Source: Pachypanchax playfairii (lineage: Eukaryota; Chordata; Actinopteri; Cyprinodontiformes; Aplocheilidae). From it: 64,000 bases of DNA. The notes under the pieces were generated by a model. The model ran no database searches. It had not been told where the DNA came from and saw nothing but the letters and a program-made list of their open reading frames with translations. This document shows positions 34,745 through 64,000 of the stretch, piece by piece. Every line of letters begins with the position of its first letter. Positions within the stretch are counted from its first letter, which is position 1. The DNA lies in the NCBI GenBank assembly GCA_006937955.1, contig SSNP01000068.1, positions 224,543-288,542 of the forward strand, read 5' to 3'. Position numbers and translations under genes: made by a program.

Positions 34745-35630
34745 GTTTGTTTTACATCAGCTATATGTTTATTTTTTGCCTTTTTTATTTTACATAAATA
34801 AAACATTTAAGGACAAACTTTAAGAACTGAGTCACGTGGTTAAGTGTCAAAAACATGAAGGTTTGGACCTAGGAAGCTCATTTCCAGAACCTGGTTCTGG
34901 ATTATTTTCTAATCTTCGGGATCAATCAACTCTAAATGTCAAAGACTTGAAAACATGACGTCACCCGACAGAACTACCCCGACCCAAACCTGAGCAGCTC
35001 AGAGGAATACAGAGCCAGTCCTGTTACAGAACCAGATCTTTGGACTTGTTTCAGTCTAGATGCTCCTTTTACTCTTTGATCTGGTCCCTCCAGCAGAGTT
35101 CTGGACCACTGTTCTGTTTGACCTGAGTCCATGTTTGTATCATGTGATGGTCCATCCCAGGTGAACTCTGACCCCAGAAAAGGTGACGTGCCTCAGAACT
35201 GGGTCCATGAAACCGCCACCAAAACAGGAAACTGCTTCAGAGTTAGAGACTCCTGAATGACCTGACCCAGGATCCAATCTTTATTCCTAAAGTCTGAGCT
35301 GCTGTCCGTCATCATCAGGACCTGGTTTGACCCGACGAGTCGAACCAGCACCAAACCAGAAGCAGAATCTGCTCTCAGAAACGAAACGGGCTTCACGGGA
35401 ACTTGTTTTAAAGTCTGATGTAAATAAGAAGTAAGAAACTCCACAGAACTCTGATGAACCAGGTTTATTCCTGTTTCATAAACACATCATGCAGAAACCA
35501 GAACAAACGGTTTTATTTCTACTGGACAAAAATAAAATAAATAAAAGATTTAAATCTTTGCTACAATAAAACATATTTACAAGAATATATACAACATAGA
35601 ACACTGGGACATTCAGGGATTAGAAGATCT
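34745..35630. other. Intergenic DNA between cdkl2 and txk
   Basis: No recognisable exon. The 83-codon minus ORF at 35193-35444 has no family features. The left part may belong to the txk 3' untranslated region (TTTATT at 35464 and 35512). Confidence 0.45.
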
Positions 35631-35636
35631 GTTGCG

Positions 35637-47263
<11,627 letters not shown>

Positions 47264-47299
47264 TTTTACGTCTCTTCTTTCTCCTCCTGGTTCTCGTCT

Positions 47300-49790
47300 T
47301 CACTTCCAGCTTCTGTTCCTCAGCATCTGTTGTTCTGGTTGGCTTCGACTGCTCGACGGAGCTGATGTGATGTGACAGGTAGGAAATGGTTGAGACGAAG
47401 AGGCAGCGTGAACATGAAAGGCAGGTGGGTGGAGGAAGTTACAGAGTTGAAGATGAGACAAGAGGATGGAGGCTGGATGTTAACACGTTCTGCTGCTGCT
47501 GTTTAGCAGCTGTATCACTGGAGTCTTAACGTCTGTGTTCGAGTTGTTGAAATAATGAATCAGTCTTTATGGAGTGGGAGAGAGATACAAACAGAGAGAT
47601 GAAGAGGAAGTGAAAGAATGACGTGAACGAAACCACAAAACATCCGTCTGTATGCAGGAAGATGAAACACAAAGAAATAAAAAGACAAGCAGAAAGAAAA
47701 TCTCACAGTTTGACTAGAACAGATCTTTTAAAATGATTAACGAGAAAAGCACTCGGAGAGCGCAGACCTCTAAACACCCCCCCCCCCCAACATGTTGTCA
47801 TTTATACCAAAATATAACCTGTTTTTATCATTGATCATGGAGTTACATGCAGATGTGTTAAAAACAGCTTCTATCTCACAACAATGTAGAATCATTAAAA
47901 ACATTCCGGATCCCCCCAAAATCTACTCACTTCTTCTTTGGACCATTTGACTTTTACTGAAAATTTCATCAAAATCCATCCAGAACTTTTAGAGTTCTGT
48001 TGCTAACAGACAGACACATGCTGGTGAAAACAACCTGCTGATAAAGATTCTGAAACACTAAATAAACTGAAGACAAATTCCATGAGAATAAAACTAATAA
48101 AACAACCTCCATGTAATGAAACAGTTGATTTCAGGTGTCTGAACCACCTCAGCTGACTCCAGGGGCGGAGCTAGGGCGGAGCTGAGTTCTGACCACCCCA
48201 GACACATTTATAATTTTTGTGTTTTGTATATATTTTTTAGTGCATCGTTACTTAACCTGCACTAATAAGTAAAAATACTTAGAATAATAATAGATCTTTG
48301 CCCCTGCTGCCAATATTAAAATGTTGTATTTGTTTGGTTTAAGGTGCTTTAAAACTGTATTTTCTGTGTGACATATTGACCCCAAAACATTAACAGTTCC
48401 ATTCAGGCCACCACATTGAATATTTCCTTCAGCTGACTCTTTTTGATGAGGAGAAACTGCAGCTCTACTCTGAACTCCTCCTTGATGACAGACCTCCTCA
48501 CCTGATCTCCAAGGTGTTGATGTTCAGCTCCTTCTTTACTCCAACAGACCAGAGAAACGTCTTAATGAATCCTCGATCCATCTACAAACCTCTCAATCAA
48601 ACCTCCGACCACTCAGGAACAGCATGTCTCCCTCCTCGATCGAGGCCTCAGACCCCCCTGAAGGCTGCAGCTTGAAGACAGAACCACGTCCTTCCAGAAA
48701 CACCTGAAAAACTCCATGAGAGTGAAGATCTGATCCAAATGTTATAAAAACTCTATGAGGTTCAACGTATCAGCCAGAGTGAGAGCTTAAATACCCATGT
48801 TACCTGCACAGCATCTACTTCTAATAACAGGTGTTCCTGAACATTGACTGAGATCAGTTTTGTGCCCACATGAAGTTTCATGTCTTTATAGACTGATCAT
48901 CCAAAAAAAAGAAGTGAAACCAACAGCAGACGACCGTAACAGAAGCAAAGCTCAGCTCAATTCATGTTTGGCTGAAAGCAGTTGAAAGACAGATGTGTGT
49001 GGTTGGACAATATTTAACCACAATGTTGCTCCAGTTGTTGATGATTAAACACAGTCGTTTTGTATGAACTCAGTGAGGAAGTTTAAAAATACTTTCTCTT
49101 CCTCTGTCAGGAAATTAAGCTCTTTAACATTTATGTAGCATTTAACAAACAGAAAAATAACTAATAAACCTTCCTAAAAATCTAAAAAAAGTTTAAAAAG
49201 TTTATTTTTATATTCTCATGATTCAAATCTCTTCTACATTATATAAAATCATTTTTTTCCCTCAGATGTTAAGAATATAAAATGTTTTTAAATATTTAAT
49301 TTTACAATAGTGGGCGTGGCCTCAGGATGATAATATAATATTTTAATAACATTTCTATAGAATAACAGTGTAATGGAAAATTTACAGTGTTGTCAAAGTT
49401 TTAAAACTTCACTCGTATGAACTTCTAAATTTAAAAAGTGAGTTATTTTAAAACGGATCCACTTTAGTAATATTGGCTCTGCTTAAATTATCTGTTAGAT
49501 CCTGTTTCTTTCATTTGCAGTCAGCAGGTAAGATTTTAAATATTCCTTACAGAAAGTCAAAATGCTCTAACTATTTATTTAATATTTTGGTGTTCTATAT
49601 TTTACAGAAACCTGAAGAAGCATCGCTAAAGAACAGTTTTAACAGTTTGTCTCTGGTGTAAATAAATTAGACTGATTTTAACACGTTACGTGACGGTCGA
49701 GGTTAAATTCTCTGCTATCAGGACCGAGTTGACATTATTTGTTCCAACTCTATTGACCTCTGTCTTCCTGGCACACACTCATTATGTCTT
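47300..49790. other. Shared 5' region between divergent txk and tec
   Basis: Holds the txk 5' untranslated region and promoter (position not resolved), dispersed repeat pieces at about 47870-48050 ('aatttcatcaaaatccatcc') and 48120-48720, a C10 run near 47777, and AT-rich DNA. No other gene is recognised. Confidence 0.5.
48410..48720 (-). repeat. Non-LTR retrotransposon-derived dispersed repeat
   Basis: 'ctcctccttgatgacagacctcctcacctgatctcc' and the following bases parallel 63350-63420 ('gctcctcctggatgatggag...'). Both are parts of a family whose minus strand encodes a LINE C-terminal segment at 63100-63331. Confidence 0.45.
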
Positions 49791-49796
49791 GAATTA

Positions 49797-49951
49797 GCAA
49801 TTACGAGGAACTGTGTGTGCGTGTGTGGGGGGGCGCACGCGCGCGCGAGTACCGTGTCCGCCTCTCTCTCTCTTCATTTCCTCAATCTCCGGGTCTCACC
49901 GACAAACGCTCGTCAGGAATGTCCAAACAAACTGGAAAATGAGGCGTGAAG
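49797..49951 (+). promoter_or_regulatory. tec: tec promoter/first untranslated exon
   Basis: A short CpG-rich patch, GGCGCACGCGCGCGCGAG (about 49830-49848), is followed by a polypyrimidine stretch and an exon ending GCGTGAAG with the donor GTAAGA at 49952. It lies 5' of the tec PH exons in the right orientation. The short ATG in it (49938) does not match Tec N termini, so the exon is probably untranslated. Confidence 0.5.
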
Positions 49952-51609
49952 GTAAGAACAGAAAAATCAGAGTTTCTGCTGCTTCCCTGAAGTAACGGCG
50001 GGAAGTTCGGGGTGAAATAGTTAGTTATAGCGCATATTGTGCGTCTGTTGGAGCAGAAAGGCGCAGATTAACACGTCTGACAGAATATTTACTGACGACT
50101 CTGAGCTGAAAATCTTGAGGTTTTAAATAACATCAGGACTGACGTGAACCTGAAGCACACCTGAAGGGTTTGGTTTCTGTCGCTGTTTTTAAACAGGAGT
50201 GAAATTCCTGAGAACAGGTGTGACGTCTGCGCTCGTGCGACCTCTTTACTGCACGAGACGTTCAAACGCTTTCTGAAAACATCCCACCACGTTAAAATAC
50301 TATTCAGATAATCCTTAAATTATATTTAACAGTTTGATAATAACAACCTTTGTACTCAGTCATCATTAATGTTAGTATGTTTGATTTAGATGTTTAATGT
50401 TGTTAAAAGTTCCAACCTGCCCCACCTGTTCCACCTGCTGAGTCATTAATCTCCTGTTACACCTGAACTCAGCCTGTTTATCGGAACCATTTGGGTGTTT
50501 TATTATGTGAGTTTGGATTTCTGTTGGTGCAGCAGAGTTTTACAGCTGGTACTTTGATCTCTTTATCTTTCAATCATTTCCTGTTGACAGCTGACGCGCC
50601 TCATAAAGAAAAAACTTTACATAAAGTTAAATACATGTTTGGATGTTCTGTGTCAAACTTTGTTTCTCTAGTTATTTGTTTATTTGTATGAGGCTCTGCC
50701 GGGTTCTCCCTCATCTACTGAAACACAAAGAGAACCCTTTATAGGAGCCCAGTAGAACCGCCTGTCTCAGTTCAAAGGTTCCTGTTGATTATAGAACGTG
50801 TCAGGAAGAGAACGGAGCGGAAGACTGGTTCTGAGTTCTGGATGTTCACCCTGCAGCTACCATCTTATCAGTGAAGTTTATGGAACCACATAAAGAACCG
50901 AGTCTAAACCTGGTTCTCTGTAGTGCTGCGTTCAGATCCAAACAGTTCTCCATGTTTATTTTTTATCTTTAGAACTTGTTACATTTCAGCTTCAGATCCA
51001 ATAAAAACAAATAAATCAAGTTAAAGATTTAACATCAAGCTTCTGACTAACAGAATAACTGAGACTCTGAAATGTGAAACAAACAGTCTTATGATCATTT
51101 TATAGTTTTATGACATTAAGATGTAATCTGGTTCCTGGAGAATCTCCAAACCCCACATTGGGATCAGATCCCTGGATTAAAATGAGTTACATGTCTTATG
51201 AGTTAAATAATCATTTACAGTGTTTGTTTATGATAGAAATGTTTATTTTAACATATTTTACTATGTATCATGAATAAAAAGCAGTTTGTTGTTGTGGTAA
51301 CATCGTGGAGATGCAGAGAGTTCTGTCTGGTCCTGGTTTACAGAACGCTGCTTGTTTAAAGGAGAGAGTTCTCAGAGTCTCGGGTTCTAAAATATTAATC
51401 CTGAGCAGCATGAACTGAGATGGTGGAAATGAAGGACTCCCTTTTAACAAGGAGAGACCTCCACCAGAACCAGGATGAGTTCTGCCTGGACCCACTGGGG
51501 TCTGAGAGGACAGGAAAGAGACAAACACAGATGGATTTTAGCTGCTCATCATTTTTATGGAAAGAGAAACAGTTAAAGTTTCTGGCAGCAATAATAATAA
51601 ATACAAACA

Positions 51610-52190
51610 GAACCTCAGTCTAAGCCTATAGCAGCATAACTAAAGGGGTGGACCAGGAGAACCTCCAGCAGTCTAAGCCTATAGCAGCATAACTAAAGGG
51701 ATGGACCAGGAGAACCTCCAGCAGTCTAAGCCTATAGCAGCATAACTAAAGGGATGGACCAGGAGAACCTCCAGCAGTCTAAGCCTATAGCAGCATAACT
51801 AAAGGGATGGACCAGGAGAACCTCCGGCAGTCTAAGCCTATAGCAGCATAACTAAAGGGAAAGCTCAGGAGAACCCAAGCTAACCCTGACTATAGGATTG
51901 TGTAAAAAGGAAAGTTTTAAGTCTATTCTTAAAACTACACAAGGTGTCTGTCTCACGGATAAAAAGTGGAAGCTGGTTCCACAGGAGAGGAGCCTGATAA
52001 CTAAAAGCTCTTCCTCCCATTCTACTTTTAGAAATTCTAGGAACTACAAGCAGACCTGCAGTCTGAGAGCGAAGTGTTCTGTTAGGAGCATATGGAACAA
52101 TAAGATCTTTAATATAAGATGGATCCTGGTTATGTAGAGCTTCACATGAAGCCTATGACGTGATTCTATAACAGGAGGAATGTGAATCTG
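51610..52190. repeat. Dispersed fish repeat with internal 58-bp tandem copies
   Basis: Five tandem copies of 'cagtctaagcctatagcag' + 'cataactaaagggatggacc' + 'aggagaacctc' lead into a longer stretch ('aagctggttccacaggagag', 'agcagacctgcagtctgaga', 'gaacaataagatctttaata'). I recall this order from a very abundant teleost interspersed repeat. In tec intron 1. Confidence 0.7.
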
Positions 52191-52555
52191 CTGCACAGTC
52201 CAAGTGGAACATTTAATCTTTTTATCTGGACTGGTGTCTTTACATCAAGTCCAGTTTAAATGACTTCCATGTTTCTTATAGTTTTATTGATACGGGATCA
52301 TAAGGATGTTGTGTGGACCTGATCAGAACTCTGAGGTCTACGTGTCACGGGTCTGTGAAAACTGTACCATCAGAATTAAAACCTTATTAAAGCTTCTCAG
52401 GTTGTTTAACTTTCAGACATGTTGCTTATTTTTATTAATGAACACATGATGTAACTGATCTGGTTAAAGTTAAACCTACATGTGTGTTTGCTCCTAGTTC
52501 AGATTCATCCTGACCTGTAGGCAGGTGCTGTGGGCGGAGCCAGAATGAGTGGCGG

Positions 52556-53006
52556 NNNNNNNNNNNNNNNNNNNNNNNNNNNNNNNNNNNNNNNNNNNNN
52601 NNNNNNNNNNNNNNNNNNNNNNNNNNNNNNNNNNNNNNNNNNNNNNNNNNNNNNNNNNNNNNNNNNNNNNNNNNNNNNNNNNNNNNNNNNNNNNNNNNNN
52701 NNNNNNNNNNNNNNNNNNNNNNNNNNNNNNNNNNNNNNNNNNNNNNNNNNNNNNNNNNNNNNNNNNNNNNNNNNNNNNNNNNNNNNNNNNNNNNNNNNNN
52801 NNNNNNNNNNNNNNNNNNNNNNNNNNNNNNNNNNNNNNNNNNNNNNNNNNNNNNNNNNNNNNNNNNNNNNNNNNNNNNNNNNNNNNNNNNNNNNNNNNNN
52901 NNNNNNNNNNNNNNNNNNNNNNNNNNNNNNNNNNNNNNNNNNNNNNNNNNNNNNNNNNNNNNNNNNNNNNNNNNNNNNNNNNNNNNNNNNNNNNNNNNNN
53001 NNNNNN
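52556..53006. other. Assembly gap (451 N)
   Basis: A run of unknown bases that removes the 5' part of the first tec PH-domain exon(s). The first readable codons after it are T-K-N-S-L-T-Y-Y-D-G. Confidence 1.
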
Positions 53007-62920
<9,914 letters not shown>

Positions 62921-63099
62921 GTGAGAAACATCTGGATTTAAATCTGGACTATTATTAACTACACAGAGACCCTGGTGGGTGGGCGGGGCGTCGGAACAGA
63001 GGGTTTGCTTCTTGCCCAATGACATCTGGACATTTCAGCCCCGCCCCCACAGCGACCCCGAACAAGCAGGTGTAGAACATGATGGAGGGTCATAGTTTT

Positions 63100-63560
63100 A
63101 AAACCACATCCAGCTGTTTTCTTCTGTTTCTCTGTAGTCAGATCTTTTAGGGATCAGGTTCAGGAGAGAAAACCAGACCTCCATCACCCCAGAGACCCTC
63201 TCCAGCTCCTCCTGCTGGATCCCCAGATGTTTCCAGACTAGAGAGGATCTATAATCCCTCCAGTGAATTCTGGTTCTGACTGGGCGTCTCAGTAAACCTC
63301 CATGAGGAGGAGACCAGGAGACCTGAACCACCTCCGCTGACTCCTTTCTTTAAGGAGGAGCAGCAGCTCTGCTTCAAGCTCCTCCTGGATGATGGAGCTC
63401 CTCCCCTTACAGCTAAGTCTGACCCCGCCCCCCTACAGAGGAAGATCGTTCAGCAGATTGTATCCAGGTTCATGTTCTTTTGGTCAGGATCCAGATCTCG
63501 TGACCATGTGAGGGTCAGAACGTGGACAGACCAGTAAATCCTCCAGTCCATCGGTCCGTC
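63100..63560 (-). pseudogene. Non-LTR retrotransposon C-terminal fragment
   Basis: The minus strand at 63331-63098 encodes HWRDYRSSLVWKHLGIQQEE and LERVSGVMEVWFSLLNLIP. This matches a degraded version of a very common fish LINE tail (RWRDYVSRLAWERLGIPPEE type). Downstream wording to about 63545 ('gaccatgtgagggtcagaac') fits the same family. Confidence 0.6.
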
Positions 63561-63571
63561 CTGCTGTCACT

Positions 63572-64000
63572 CTGGAACGAGACACACCTGATGGAACGAG
63601 ACGCACCTGATCACCTGATGGAACGAGACTCACCTGATGGAACGAGACTCGCCTGATGGAACGAGACTCGCCTGATGGAGAGTCACCTGATGGAACGAGA
63701 CTCGCCTGATGAAACGAGACTCGCCTGATGGAACGAGACTCGCCTGATGGAACGAGACTCGCCTGATGGAACGAGACGCACCTGATGGAACGAGACTCGC
63801 CTGATGGAACGAGACGCACCTGATGGAACGAGACGCACCTGATGGAACGAGACTCACCTGATGGAACGAGACGCACCTGATCACCTGATGGAACGAGACT
63901 CGCCTGATGGAGACTCACCTGATGGAACGAGACTCGCCTGATGGAACGAGACTCACCTGATGGAACGAGACTCGCCTGATGGAACGAGACTCGCCTGATG
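63572..64000. repeat. 19-bp minisatellite, continues past the edge
   Basis: Units CTGATGGAACGAGACTCGC with c/g and a/g alternatives (ACTCAC, ACGCAC) and a shorter 'tcacctgatggagac' variant. The right end of the array is outside the window. Confidence 0.95.

Larger units (their letters stand above)
62921..64000. other. tec: tec intron running to the window edge
   Basis: The final tec coding exon (normally continuing with a KPEGRP-type motif) is not seen before 64000. The interval contains the LINE fragment and the 19-bp minisatellite listed separately. Confidence 0.7.

Noticed and set aside
49938..49995. Short ORF starting MRREGKNRK at the tec first exon as the tec N terminus
   Set aside because: The ORF reads through a strong donor at 49952 and has no similarity to Tec-family N termini; the true start is probably in or near the N gap.

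Overview
The window is vertebrate, almost certainly teleost fish. It has multi-exon genes with GT-AG introns, fish-type dispersed repeats, TTAA-flanked DNA elements, Tc1-like transposase fossils and intronless TRIM E3 ligase genes of a fish type. Species cannot be named from the sequence. Two single 'n' bases (15011, 38444) and a 451-base N run (52556-53006) show a draft assembly.

Layout. (1) About 2.9-23.7 kb, plus strand: a complete 18-exon abcg2 half-transporter gene (648 aa, CDS 4815-23593). Its ninth intron holds two nearly identical minus-strand TRIM genes and a large 21-bp minisatellite. One membrane-domain exon is present twice in tandem. (2) 25.1-26.7 kb, plus strand: a small three-exon gene for a secreted acidic phosphoprotein, most likely the fish counterpart of ODAPH/C4orf26. 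It ends tail-to-tail with (3) cdkl2, minus strand (27.1-33.2 kb, 994 aa), a CDK-like kinase with a very large disordered C-terminal exon and a palindromic RFX X-box upstream. (4) 35.6-47.3 kb, minus strand: a complete 16-exon txk Tec-family tyrosine kinase (512 aa). (5) 49.8 kb to beyond the right edge, plus strand: tec, head-to-head with txk. Its first PH exon lies in or across the N gap and its last kinase exon is outside the window.

The gene models were built by following reading phase across each intron. abcg2, cdkl2, txk and the ODAPH-like gene close without a frame error, which is strong internal support.

The most striking feature is the minisatellites. Nine long tandem arrays (units of about 13/16, 19, 20, 21, about 22, 30, 33, about 49 and 58 bp) cover roughly 12 kb, close to a fifth of the window. 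Seven lie inside introns. They create long spurious ORFs on both strands. The SH2-domain intron at the same position in the paralogues txk and tec is filled in each case by a different, unrelated array. The remaining non-coding DNA holds three TTAA-flanked inverted-repeat elements, a hAT-like MITE, LINE and Tc1 fossils and simple repeats.

Functionally the region combines a xenobiotic/urate-type exporter, an innate-immunity type TRIM pair, a mineralised-tissue matrix protein, a probable ciliary kinase and two lymphoid-type Tec kinases. The ODAPH-CDKL2 and TXK-TEC pairings match human chromosome 4 neighbourhoods. I found no evidence of a wholly new multi-gene system. The best leads are the fish ODAPH candidate, the phase-locked duplicate exon in abcg2, and the paired intron expansions.
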